Shown: positions 21,271-32,881 of the stretch, piece after piece
Numbering within the stretch: position 1 is the stretch's first letter
Layout of the letters: each line of letters begins with the position of its first letter
Assembly (NCBI GenBank): GCA_014706295.1
Contig: JACSVZ010000016.1
Coordinates: forward strand, 154,218 to 218,217
Length of the DNA stretch: 64,000 bases
DNA from: Lycocorax pyrrhopterus obiensis
Taxonomy: Eukaryota; Chordata; Aves; Passeriformes; Paradisaeidae
Direction: 5' to 3'
The notes under the pieces: generated by a model
Databases searched by the model: none
Seen by the model: the letters and a program-made list of their open reading frames with translations, nothing else
Told to the model about the DNA's origin: nothing
Position numbers and translations under genes: made by a program

Positions 21271-22174
21271 ATTTTCAAAATGAACATACCTCTGCTTCTT
21301 GAAAGGCCTTTTTTATTGTTATTTGAAAATTGCTTTCCTTAAAGGGAAAAAATACTCAGAAAATATTCTAATTATGCTAAATAAATAAAAATAAAATTAA
21401 AACACTAATGCCGAGTTCAAAAGAAAGTTTTTATTTTACCAGATATCCTTCCTCCACTGCTTTGCTTTTATTGTATTGGTTGTTTAAATCTGCTTTAGCT
21501 GGATCAGAATTTCCCACTACTCCTTGATGGAGTTTTTTAACTCACTGGGCAAAATAAAACCCTGGTCATCTTCACAAAGGCAGTTAAAAGTGTATTCCTC
21601 TGGAAACCTCATAATATCTATTTATGAGCAATCACAAATAGCTCTCTAAAAGCACTAAATAAACATACATAAATCATGAGCGAGTACATTGGTGTCAGTA
21701 AGGGTAGTTGTGTGCACAACTGGAACAAAGAATAGGAACAGACTTCTTGGGCTGAGTTAAGGTATTGTCATGGACCTTCAGTAACATAAATGCCTGTACA
21801 ATCATCATTCACAGAGAAGGAGCAACATGTGGAGGTGATGCATCCTAGGCCCTCCTTGCTGTGGTATGCTCATGTTATTTTTCAGTCTACCCTTTTGCAT
21901 TATCTAGGAATGATAAGTAAAAATTGTGTAAATTGCTACATTGAGTATGTGTGGGGCTGGGGACAAAATGATAACTTTTATCACTCTATGGGAAATGAAC
22001 ATTATAAAATTACATTCCCATCAGGCTAATGGACGAGAGACTGAGGGCAGAGATTGTCTAGACTGAGATCACTATTCAACCAGCATTCTCTCTAGAGCAC
22101 TCTCGCCTTTCTCAGACATACATGACCACACACACAGTTGTCCCAGGGACTTCTAACCAGTGACTTGTATAGTG

Positions 22175-22700
22175 TGATGCCCAAAACTAGGCAAGAAAAT
22201 AAAACTCTATAGTTGACTTGGCTACAGAGCAGGTATTTGTTTATTCAGTGCTGGGAGTGAGGGGGATCTCTCCACCAAAAACTCACTCAAATCTTCTTTA
22301 GCCTTTGGTTACATTTTATAAGTCCTTCTGCACAACATCACAACTACAACATATCACTAGCATACTCATATTTGCATAAAACTGTGTCATGCTTTTACAA
22401 CAGTTTGTTGCTTCCGTGCATGCATCGGTTCCTTCTGTGGGGGTCATGAGTCTTCTGTCAGTCTTTTGATGAAGGCTTCTGTAGTCTTCCTCATGTTTGA
22501 ACTTTTTACCTCTGTCTTCAACGTATGCCCTGTGCTTCTTGTTTTTCAGTCTAACTTGTTTAACTAATTTTGCAGTTTCCAAGTTCCATTAGAACTTGCT
22601 ATCTTGCTTTTGATGGTGCGTGCTATCTTGCTTGCTTTGATATCTTGCTTGCTTTACCTGCACATCTTGTTACAGTATTACTTTGGTTAACCTTTTGTTA
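22175..22700 (-). mobile_element. LTR-like element, copy 1 of a related pair
   Basis: Starts TGATGCCC on the plus strand, then GTATTTGTTTATTCAGTGCTGG and GAGGGGGAT. The same start and order appear at 23074. The right end is approximate. The two copies flank the olfactory-receptor fragment. Confidence 0.55.
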
Positions 22701-22869
22701 CATACCACTTAGGTTTCAAGCGGAACCTTCACTTTCCTCACCCTACAGGAAATTCTCTGCCTGGTATACAGCTGTGGTACACTTGCCTGTTTTCCTAAAG
22801 TTTTATCTTTTGATTTCACAAATTCACAATTTTTTTTTTTCATTTTGGTAATCTCCTTCTGCCGATCAA

Positions 22870-23061
22870 ATGGTAATGCAAAATCAAACCATGGTGACTG
22901 AGTTTCTTCTATTGGGACTTTCCAGCCCTCCCAACTTCCAGATTTCACCATTTCTGGTGCCTTTATTTAATTATCTAATGACAGTGACTAGGAGTTCACT
23001 TACTACACTGGTAAGAAAAGTTGACCCTCAGATTCAGTCCTCCACGTATTTCTGGGTTACG
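22870..23061 (+). pseudogene. olfactory receptor fragment (N-terminus to TM2)
   Basis: The frame from the ATG at 22870 gives the start of a class II olfactory receptor. It has the NQT glycosylation sequon, the VTEFLLLGLSS entry motif, a first membrane segment and an IQSSTYFWVT stretch equivalent to the usual PTYFFL at the start of TM2. In TM1 the normally conserved GN motif reads TR, and a TAG stops the frame at 23062. About 10 bp further on an LTR starts, and nothing of TM3-TM7 follows. It is a 5' remnant, unable to make a receptor. Confidence 0.8.
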
Positions 23062-23073
23062 TAGCTTTTGTTT

Positions 23074-23570
23074 TGATGCCCGAAAGATAGGCTGGAAATA
23101 AATGCCCATAGACCGATGTCTATAGAGCAAGTATTTGTTTATTGCAGCGCTGGTGGTGAGGGGGATTTCTCCTCCTAACTCACCCGCCTTTGTCAAGTGC
23201 TGTAGTATATTTATATAGTAAATTTTGCTTAATGTTGCTATGTCATTACAGCATCATCACATATACGCCGGGACTAATTTACATAGCATGGTCTCATGGT
23301 TATTAGATAATTCTTTGCACTGTGCATGCACTTCCCCAATTCAGGGGTCTTCAGGGGTCTTTGATGAAGGCTTCTAAAGTCTTCTTCGCACTTGAACTTT
23401 TCAACTTTGTCTTCGAGGCATGCGCAGTTACGATGCTCTTCAGTCCATCTGGTCCTAATCGGCCAAAATTCTTTGTTTTGTGGCTAATTGGCTTTGGCTT
23501 GCCAATTTCTCATTAGTACTACACTTATTTATCTCTAAAGCTATACACCTGGTAAGGTTTTATCTCTTTT
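23074..23570 (-). mobile_element. LTR-like element, copy 2 of a related pair
   Basis: Starts TGATGCCCG and shares GTATTTGTTTATTGCAG, CAGCGCTGG and GATGAAGGCTTCT with copy 1 at 22175. It cuts off the olfactory-receptor fragment. The right end is unclear; it may include the minisatellite that follows. Confidence 0.55.
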
Positions 23571-23599
23571 CTTTTTCTCTATTCTGCATATAAGCAACT

Positions 23600-23940
23600 A
23601 GTTAACTATATACTAGCCATTACATTATATAAAAAGTTATTCATATTAGATTATATGGGTATCAAAAGTTATGATTCAGGTTATAAGCATCCGGCTATAG
23701 GTGGGTTATAAGCATCAGGTTATAGGTATAGAAGTTATGATTCAGGCTACATAAGTAAAAGCAATGATTCAGGCTATATAAGTATAGAAGGCTATGCTTC
23801 AGTTTATATTGATATTCTTCAGGTTACATTGATAAAAAGTCACAGTTTGGGTTATATTGATATTAAGGTTACATAGATATCTTATAACCCAAGCTATATA
23901 AGCACTTTGTTGTTGTGACCTGAGTTATAAAGACATCAGT
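23600..23940 (+). repeat. degenerate AT-rich minisatellite
   Basis: Repeated words such as GATTCAGG(C/T)TATA and ATAAGTATAGAAG recur about every 28-38 bp for roughly 340 bp, with many substitutions. Confidence 0.75.
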
Positions 23941-24025
23941 TTATGTCTGTCACTCCACAGTGACTGTCTCAAAGATGCGAAAGAACTTCCTGGAAAAGGA
24001 AAAAAAAGTTTTTCTCAATGGCATT

Positions 24026-25450
24026 TGTCTTGGTTTAGAGACAAATTTAGGGGAAAATGCTCTGGAATTAGTGTTTTCTCTAAAGAGAAGGGCTTCAGTA
24101 ATCCCTTTTGCCAATGAGAAAAATTAATGCCAGTGGGCGAAAGTGAAAAAAACCCGTTTATTGACAAACCGAAGTGCCTGCACGGCTCGGGAAAAAAAAG
24201 TTGAATAAATGCTAGATATTGAAGTAAATGAATTAACGAGCTAAAAATTTTAGCAACAAAGTATTGAACATTTGTTAGTAGAACAAAGACAAATACAGCG
24301 CTGGGCGCTTAGCAATCAGCCAGAGGCGCAATCTTATTCACTTTTCTGTGAGCTTAAGTATCCTCTCAAACTGTTACATATTCATTAAGCTTAGAAGATA
24401 ATTTATACTTCACTTCTACTTCCCGACCTCTTTGCACCCCTCTCCCGTCAGCAAGACACCTCTCTGGTCCTCTGGATCTTGAAGGATTGAAGGCAGGAAT
24501 CCCCTTCTGATGTTCCCTCAGCTGTAACTCAGTTTATTCAACAGTTTCTTTGGGAGGTGTGAGCTCTTAGTGAGGTAACAGACTTCCTGGGATGTATGCA
24601 GTTTATCTTCTTTGTTTCTTTAAGATGTCTTGATCCCCGGCTCTGTGGTTTATCAGCTTAAAGGACATTTATCACTATGTATTCACTACTACGTTTCTCA
24701 GTTTATTACAACTATTTCGAAGTTACAATTCACTCTAACCTTGTTTCTACTATATTTTACCTTAACATTAATTCTACCTAGTACATTATTACTTGTAAAT
24801 GTTATCCTATTATATACAAAAGCCAACATTTATCATCCACTCATTTTTCACAATATTGAACTTTCAGAACCTTACTCCCCACCCCCCTCCACCCCCACAG
24901 GAGAACAAAAAAACTCAAAATGCCAGGGGAAGAAAACAAAGACTGACCGACCGCGTGGCAAAAGGGGGGCAAAATGGCAGCCAGCCCCTGTGTCTCTGGG
25001 AAGGAAAAACAAAGAATTCATGCAGCAGCTTGGGGAAAAGAGATGGGAACCGGTTGAACTTCTGGCATTGATCTCACAGCAGATGAAGCTGATTTTGGTG
25101 TCCTTTCTCTTGTTGGTTCAGCTTTTCCCGAGGTCTTGGGCTGACTGGAGCGGCTCCCGCAGGCTCCCGTAGGTCCCGGTCGATCGTCTCAGTGATCTCG
25201 GACCAAAACCAAGCCGCTACAGTTCAAGAAAAAAAACCAAAAAACGCCAAAGGATTGCTGCTACAGTCCAGGGAAAGGTGATAAAAAAGAAACTCCTTGC
25301 TTAAGTTACCAAGAAAGAATGAGCTAGCTAAGCAACAAAGCAACTGAGCACGCCTGGGAGAGAGTCTTCGAACAAAGCCCACGTAGGAGCTCCAAGGCTC
25401 CCGCCCCTCCTCCAGACCCACCTTAAAGTTCGAGCAGCCATTTCTGGGCA
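24026..25450 (-). mobile_element. LTR retroelement segment (right end uncertain)
   Basis: Begins TGTCTTGGTTTAGAG, matching the TGTCCTGGTTTGA start of the LTR at 827. The AT-rich stretch near 24660-24850 shares ATTTCGAAGTTA with 5300-5320. A Pro-rich frame at 24630-25172 has no recognised domain. No target duplication was found, so the extent is a guess. Confidence 0.4.
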
Positions 25451-25599
25451 TAAAGCAGACAATCAGGAATAGAGTATCATCATAAAATCACTGCAAGACA
25501 GCACTGTATAATTATTAGGTTTTTCCTGTCAGCTTGTGCAGTTTTTACGCTTTCAGCAACGGATTGTGACCAATATGCATGTGACCATATGACTGCTGT

Positions 25600-26200
25600 G
25601 CTCATGACCATATGCAACCCTTTCCTTTGCAAAGACTGTACCCAGCTTAGATCTGGGGTGTGGGTGATGGGATCTATCCTCGTATAAACAGTATTCTACT
25701 TTTCAGTTTAAAAGGAATGAGATAGATTTGTCTTTACAAACAAAGTGTGGGTCTGCTGATAGGTAAAGGCTAGATACTGAAAGTTGAAAGAAACGATGGG
25801 AGGAATTCCACTGGTTGATGAAAGGAGTGAGAGGGGTTTGTCTTTACAAACAAACCGTGGGTCTGCTGATAGGTAAAGATAGATACTGATAGATGAAAGA
25901 AGCAATGGGAAGAACCATAAATTCCATAGGAAAAGAAAAAGGGGGGTATACATTAGATGGGGGTCTCTATTAGGTGATTCGGGGAGTCTGTACCTCTCAA
26001 GTACCTCAGCCAATGGGGAAAGAGAGAGGGAGATGTGGCGGGGAAATTGGAATAAAAAGGGAGCTGTGTCCTCTAACGATTTGAGAGACCCCAGGGGAAA
26101 TGCCCCATGGCCTCTCCCTTTATTTGAATTAAGTAACAGGACTCCTCTGTCTCCTTTTTGGACATAAACCTCTGGTGTTCGTGGATTAATTTTCCAGACA
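25600..26200 (+). mobile_element. LTR, plus strand, with U3 tandem repeat
   Basis: It holds two tandem copies of an about 105-bp unit (25712-25912), a TATA-like AATAAAAAGGG at about 26051, CTCTCCCTTTATTTGAATTAAG, and a CA end (TTTCCAGACA) at 26200. These are typical U3-R-U5 parts. The left end is not fixed. Confidence 0.55.
25712..25912 (+). repeat. two-copy ~105-bp tandem repeat
   Basis: Both units hold TTTGTCTTTACAAACAAA followed by GTGGGTCTGCTGATAGGTAAAG; the spacing between units is about 105 bp. It is probably an LTR enhancer-type repeat. Confidence 0.85.
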
Positions 26201-26434
26201 AGTTTAAACTTCTGTGAACCCAATGGAGTCAGTCATTTCAGCAGTGAACTTCCACTCTTACTGGATTTGTGCTGCACTAAGGCTTTAATCAACTTTGATA
26301 GGCTTTGATAGACCAGTTTCAATCCAATAGAAACACCCACTTTCAACTTTCTTATTTATACTCTGAAAAACAAGACTGTGAAAGAGATGTTGAAAATTAA
26401 AAAGGAACACTTGGTTTTCAAATAATTTTCTGCA

Positions 26435-26640
26435 TAAAACATTGAATCATTGAATTGTTTAGGTTGGAAATGACCTCTGAGATCTTTGAGTTCACCTGTT
26501 CCCCCAGCACTGCCAAGGCCACTAACCCATGTCCCCAGGTGCCACATCCACATGGCTTTTAAATCCCTCCAGGAATTATGACTCCACCACTTTACTGGGC
26601 AGCTGTGCCAGGGCTGGACAACCCTTTCAGTGATGACTTA
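26435..26640 (-). mobile_element. CR1 fragment
   Basis: Antisense CR1 3' region: AATTGTTTAGGTTGGAAATG, CCCAGCACTGCCAAGGCC and CTTTTAAATCCCTCCAGG. 26641-27650 holds no recognised gene or repeat. Confidence 0.8.
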
Positions 26641-27654
26641 ATTTAGTCCAAGTATGGAACCATCAGAACAGAAAGTTCTCGTAACAAAAATCAGTTCATT
26701 ATGTTTGGCATCCCATGTATTCTAATTAACTTTAAACCAATACCTGGAGAGCTGCACATCCCAGCAGAAGAATCAAAGAATAAAAAGCACATACAGATCT
26801 AGTTATCATTAAAGTCACTGGGTATTTTTTCCCGTTTCGTTGTACTGGCTTGGGCTGGTATAGAGTTAAGTGTCTCACAGTAGCTCACATGGTCCAATGT
26901 TTGGATACATTGATGAAAATAGTGCTGATAACACATTAATATTTTAGTTATTATTGCTGAACTGTGCTTATACATTGTCTGCCCCACCAGTGAGTACGGT
27001 GGGGGTGTGCAAGAAGATGGGAAGGGGCACAGCTGAGACACCAAAGGGATATTCCAACAGCATATGACATCAAGCTCAGCAATAAAACCAGGAAAATTAA
27101 GTTTTCGGGGGACTACATTTGCTCAGAGACTGATTGGGCTTAGACCAACTGGTGATGAACAACTGGGAGTTTTTTACGTCATTTGTTTTTCTTGATTTTG
27201 TTTTACTCTGAGTTGTTGTTTTGTTTGCTTTTTCCCCATTTTTGTCCTGATTAAAATATCTCCACTCAAATTTTTTGCATTTTTGCATTTTTATCCTTCC
27301 AATTCTCTCCCCCATCCCGCAAGGAGGGATCATTTTACTGAAGCCAGAGTTTCATAAAAGGACTCATGAAACTCTAATACTGCATGGCAGTGTGGTGTTT
27401 TGTGTTAGGATACCTGGCTAACAGTTACTCAGTGATGAGAGGAACGATGATGAGACGGAGCACAACCAACCTCATTCATCTGACTCAGCCACCAAAAAAC
27501 ATAAAGGTGTTTCAGCATGTGAAACAATCTTCCAGATGCTATGCAAGCTGAGGAGGACTGTGGCATAAAACTTATTATGGGTGTGTGCACGTGGGGACAA
27601 ATTTGGAGAACAAACAGGAAATTATTTCATACAGGATAGTTCTTATTGGGGCTG

Positions 27655-28290
27655 CTTGTAACTTAGGTACGCCCTCACCTTCCCAGGGACCAATGTGAGG
27701 CTGACCAGCCTGTAGTTTTCTGAGGCCTCTTACCGTTTTCAAAGACAGGAGTCTTGCTTTGTTTTAGTCCTCAGGCATCTCTCCTAGTCTCTATGATCAT
27801 TCAAAGATTATTGAGAATGGCCTGACAATGACATCAGCCAGTGCCCTCAGCACTCATGGGTTCATTGGCAGGTTCATGGACAGGGGAATTTGAACTAGAT
27901 AATCTTTAAGGTCCCTTCCAACCCAAACCATTCCATGCTTCTATAATTCTTTAATTCTATAATTTACCAATGTCTGTTATTCCCTGGCCTGATCTTTCAC
28001 CGAGGATGCACCATCCTTACTCCAGTCTCCCTCTGATCTCTGGGGCCTGGGATTCCTGAAACCTGGTCTTGCTAGGGAAGACCAAGGCAAAGGAGTCTTT
28101 CAGTGTATCAACCTTTTCCATGTCCTGCATCATCAGGTTCCCCAGCTCATTCACCAATGCACTGTGTGTGCCTTTTGTCACATGGATACGTACAGAAACC
28201 CTCCTTGTCTTTGACATCCCCGACCAGATGCAATTCCATTTCAGTTTTGGCTTTCATAACTGCATTTCATAACATGCTCAGACAGAGCAT
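27655..28290. mobile_element. composite CR1 remnants
   Basis: Antisense CR1 words (GAGGCTGACCAGCCTGTAG, CAGTGCCCTCAGC) are followed by a sense CR1 3' end (TCTTTAAGGTCCCTTCC, about 27903). More antisense CR1 follows (CCCCAGCTCATTCACC to CAGATGCAATTCCATTTC). These are several truncated pieces, without coding potential. Confidence 0.65.
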
Positions 28291-28734
28291 GAAGATTTGA
28301 AAACTAATAATTCTTAATTAGCTTATGCACTTTTGTCCTGTAAACTGCCAGCCAGATGCTTTTGGGACTATACCTGTGTGGCCAATCAAAACACTTCCAC
28401 CCACACCCAGGCATGCACATACACGCACCACACACTGCAGGAATTCTCTGAAGAGACAAGCAGAGGCCAGGAGCCCTGGAGGCTCAGGGGAGGATGATGG
28501 AGCAACTGTTCCCAGCTATTGCAAAAGAAACCAAAATCATTTCAATATAAAAGGAAACTGCAGGTGTTCATTGTTTTATTTTGACAAAAGAGCAAAAACT
28601 AGAACAACCAGTTGTACTTAGAGAAATGCAGAGCTAGAGCAAGGCAAAACTAATTTTAAGGTTATGCTCACATAGCTTGTGCATTTATGAGGGTGGAAGC
28701 TTGCCAGGCCCAGCAGCACGATGGGCTGGATGAG

Positions 28735-29000
28735 CTGAGCACGTGCAAGTCCGACCACACAGCTTCAGCCCCTGACCTGTCAGGGGCTCTTCTGCCTGCC
28801 TGAATCCTGTACATGGACCATTCCCCAAAACAACTGTGGCCTGGAGACAGCCCATAGTGGAGCAGATTTGTCCTGAAGGACTGCTGCCCCAGAGAGAACA
28901 TACACTGGAGCAGGGGAAAAATGGGAGGAGGAAGAAACAGCAAAGACAAACTGTTACAAAATTACCACAACCCCCCACTGGTCAGTAAAGGGAGGAGATA
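28735..29000 (+). mobile_element. ERVL-type LTR fragment, copy D
   Basis: GGAGCAGATTTGTCCTGAAGG, ACACTGGAGCAGGGG and CCACAACCCCCCA match the order in copy C (34800-34940). It is truncated on both sides. Confidence 0.6.
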
Positions 29001-29024
29001 AAAGTTTCAGGAATGAGTCATGAA

Positions 29025-29940
29025 TATCTTAAAGGTTCTTTGGAACCTAAAGGATTCTAAGTCCAACCATTAATCCAGCACTGCCAAGGTCACCAGTAAG
29101 TCATACCCCCAAGTGTGTCACATCCACACATCTTTTAAATCCCTCCAGGGATGGCGACTGCCCTGTGCAGCCTGTGCCAGTGCATGACAACCCTTTCAGT
29201 GAAGAATTTTTTGCTAATATCCAATCTAAAACTCCCCTGGCACAACTTGAGGCCAGTCACTCTTCTTCTATTGCTTGCTGCTTGGGAGCAGAGCCTGACC
29301 CCCACCTGGCTACAGTCTCACATCAGGGAGTTGCGGAGAGCAAGAAGGTCCCCCCTGAGCCTCCTTTTCTCCAGGCTGAGTCTCCCTTAATTGTTCCTGG
29401 TGTTCCAGACCCTTCCACAGCTTCATTCACGTTGGACATGTTCCAGCCCCTCAATGTCTCTCCTGTCTTGAGGGGCCAAAAACAGACCCCAGGACTGGAG
29501 GTGTGGCCTCACCAGTGCCCAGTACACAGGGACACTCACTGCCCTGGTCCTGCTGGACACACTATGGCTGGTACAGACCAGGTGCCATTGGCCTTCTTGC
29601 CCACCCGGACACACCTGGGCTCATGTTCATCTGCTGTCAGCCAGCATTCCCAAGTCCTTCTCCTCCAGGCACTTTCCAGCCACTCTGCCCCAGCCTGGAG
29701 TGTTCCAAGGCACTTGGTGTGGCATAAGCACAGGACCCAGCAATTCACCTTGTTAAGCCTCAAACCATTGGCCTCAGCTCATCAATCCAGCCTGTCCGGA
29801 TCCCTCTGCGGAGCCTTCCTGTCCTCCAGTAGATCCACACTCCCCTCAATTTTGTCTGCAGATTTACTAAAGGCACTCAACCCCTGGAATCAACCCCTTG
29901 TCCAGATCATCAATAAAAATACCATGAAATGGAGCCCAGG
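29025..29940 (-). mobile_element. CR1 LINE, ORF2 C-terminal part and 3' end
   Basis: The reverse complement carries the CR1 RT end, with GGCCAATGGTTTGAGGCTTAAC matching the NLMKFNKxKC region, and a 3' UTR running to about 29030. The 263-codon plus-strand frame here (29165-29956) is an antisense artefact of CR1. Confidence 0.85.
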
Positions 29941-29979
29941 AAAAAAGGGAAGGTAAGGGGAAGATCATGTAGTTTTGGT

Positions 29980-30168
29980 TTTGTTTCTCACCATCCAATT
30001 TATTTTGATTGGCAAGGAAGTAAGTTAATTTTTCCCCAAATCAGTCTGGTTTGCCCTGTCTTTCTGTTGACCCATGAGATTTTTCATCTCATTTTCTCCC
30101 CCTGTCCTGTCCTCCTGAGGAGCTGGAGTGAGAGAGTCTGGCAGCCAGCAAAGCCAGGCCACCAAACA
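29980..30168 (+). mobile_element. ERVL-type LTR fragment, copy B
   Basis: CTCACCATCCAATTTATTTTG and the CCACCAAACA end at 30168. Compared with copy A it lacks 26 bp (between GGG repeats at 18230-18256) and has extra substitutions left of 30056, while everything right of 30056 is near-identical to A. Confidence 0.7.
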
Positions 30169-30659
30169 TTTGCATGCACAGGAATAAGAGAATTCACACA
30201 GATGAGAGAATTCACACAGATGAGAAAGCCAGAGCTCAGGGCAGAGCAGAAGCAGCATCAGATCTGCCTGGGGCACAGTCAGGGAGGTGGGTGCAAGTCA
30301 AACCTTTCACAACAGGAGAACACTACTGTTTTCTCTGTGATGTTTCCCAGCTGTGATGCACTGGTACAAGAGTTTCCTTTTTTCCGCTTGTTTGACTTGT
30401 CTTTCCAGGATACAAAGCTCGGCTTTGCTGGAGTTGATTCAGTGTTGAATACTTCAGTCTTGAATTCAAATCACTTCGTTTTTCATCTGTGTTTTAAACT
30501 GAGTTTCTATGCCATCATTGGAAGTGCTTCAGATGAGCAGCAGACAAGCAGACATCTACCAAAAGAAATTTTCCATTTCCAGAATAAACTGGACAAAAGC
30601 AGGAAAAAATAAAGGTCTGTAAGACAACTATTTATTGTACTATTTCTTGCCATATTTAG
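30056..30659 (+). repeat. 604-bp inverted repeat, arm B
   Basis: Mirror of 17625-18228 (x with 48284-x). It contains an open frame from the LTR tail to 30612, equivalent to the frame in arm A, and an 18-bp direct duplication (ATTCACACAGATGAGAGA) at about 30190-30225. After 30660 up to 32881 the sequence is AT-rich with no gene or repeat I recognise. Confidence 0.9.
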
Positions 30660-32881
30660 CTAAGATTAGTAAGCTGTAAGAAAAACATTAAAGAATATCC
30701 TATTATTACACTCAACAACTGTATCACTTACAACTCAACATGCGAAAGGAATAAGGGAATCCTACACTTAGTCTGCTAGTATGTTCTAAAACCGTGGATA
30801 AAAAAAAAGATTAAGTAAAGTACGATTTCATCATACCAACAACTTGTTGTCTGGAGACCTGATCCTACTGGGAGCATATGAAAATTCAAATAGCTCCACC
30901 AGTTAGCTATGGAGCCTTTGGAATCAGAGAAGAGATGCTTCCTCTTAGAGAGGAAAACAAAGGGAATTGGGGCTTTTTTTCCTTTCATTCTCTTTATTCA
31001 TAATTTCTCTTCCTTTCTGCCTTTGGAATTATTGCTCCTTGACGAGGAGCAATTATTTCTCCTCTTGAAGACAGAGAGAAAACTCCACCACTTTTTGTAA
31101 CATAAGGTAACATTTAATTTTCTTTTCCTCATTCTTAGTTGGTTCCTAAGGCAAAACCAAAACATACATGTGTTTCCATTGTTTATTTTTCTAGTTGGAG
31201 CCTGGAGCTGCTATTAGATTCTACAAGAGAAATCTATCCCACCTTTAAGCACCAGCAATGTGGATTTTTACATCTGAATTCTTCACTCATCCAAAAGCAG
31301 CAGAAACATCTCTGGCATCAGTATGTTATTTTCAGTGTTTATGACGGAGAAATTTTAATTATACTGACAGTACACTTGCTTATTTCTATTGTCTATAGAA
31401 AACTTTGGCAACTGTAGCTACTTATTTTGCTGATAAATGTGTGGAACAAATGAATCACAGTGTCTATACTTTCTCATTTCCTCATTTTCTATTTTATCAT
31501 TGTTAAGGAAAAGAAAAAGGCATTTTCAGAAATCCTGAAAACCCAGATTCCAAAATCTCAAGCTATTTTATTGTTATTAATGATGCAGTATAACTGCTGT
31601 GTAGGTAGCAAGAGTTTTCCTTCATCTGGATAGAAGCCAAATCCCACTGGACATACAGATATTTTCATGAGAGTCCAAGCAATTTATTTTCATTATTTGT
31701 TTGGAACTTTTGTTGCACATATATATATATTCTCATCTCATACATGTGAACCCTGTAGAGAAAATGTAAATCCTTAGTTCTCTTAGAGTAAAACTAAACT
31801 CCAGGTCTTGTGGGGCACATTATCTTAATCCCAATGGTGTAAATATGGAAAAAAAAATTATCATTCTATTATTGTCTTTCTGTATCTTTCAAAAATCAGC
31901 CAAGTATATTTTGGCTAAAACAGTCCAGGAAGCTTCCCAGACAAATAATTCTCTTAGCAGATCTGAAGAGATGGCAAATTCCCAGAAAAAGGCAGCAAGG
32001 TGTAGATGCTAGTGACCACTTTTATGTGGGCAGCTGTGTCTATGCCGAACATCTTTTTATTCCCTAGAACTTATCTTATATAAAAACTCAGAATATGGAT
32101 TTTATATGATTTGACAAAACAAACAAACAAACCCTTTTAGCAGCCTAAACTTGTTTAGGTTTGGATTGTACTTTTGCAGGGTTAAAATGAAATAATGTAT
32201 GTAGGTCACTTCTGCTAGAGTCAACCCAGCAGGCAGAAAGACACAAGATCTCCATATCATCTGGCCAGAGAAATTAAATTAATTTCAGTTAATTCCAGGT
32301 ATCCAAAAATCTGGTATTTGCATATTGCATACTCACTTCATTAATAATTATACCACCAATCCTTGCATCTTTGAACATCCATGTTAGAAGGAAAGAAATT
32401 CTGCATCCGTCTTATGGTATCTTTCTCATCATTAAATATGAAGTGATTCTAAGATCACTGGCTCCCACTTAGATGTCTATAGACATTTTGATGCTGAAGT
32501 TAACTGAGAGGAATCCAGCCCATCCAAAGTGAAATTCTGATGTCTCATCAAAAATGCTTCTGTCACTCTAAGGTGAGCTGCCCTTTGGTGGCATCCATTT
32601 CTTTCTGTATAAAATGAACACAGAATGGTTATTTGAAATTTGCATGTCTGTCTCCTGTTCACCTAATTTCAGGAGGACAAATCCCAGCCTGTTACTCTTA
32701 AAGATGATTTTGAACAGGTTCTCCAGCTGAGATTTTTTTCACAGAGGTCACTGTCATATCCAGCCCAAGTTTCATGACATGTTTTAAACCCCATTTTGCT
32801 GCCCATTTTGCATTTTAGTCCACAAGTCTGTCCCCAGCTGCTAATCCTTTTGTAGTGTGGTGTGCTTTTTTCCCTTTTAGG

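Noticed and set aside
22175..23570. The two related LTRs as the 5' and 3' LTRs of one provirus
   Set aside because: The sequence between them is an olfactory-receptor fragment, without a primer site or retroviral genes, so separate insertions or recombination are more likely.
29165..29956. 263-codon plus-strand frame
   Set aside because: It reads antisense through a CR1 ORF2 fragment.
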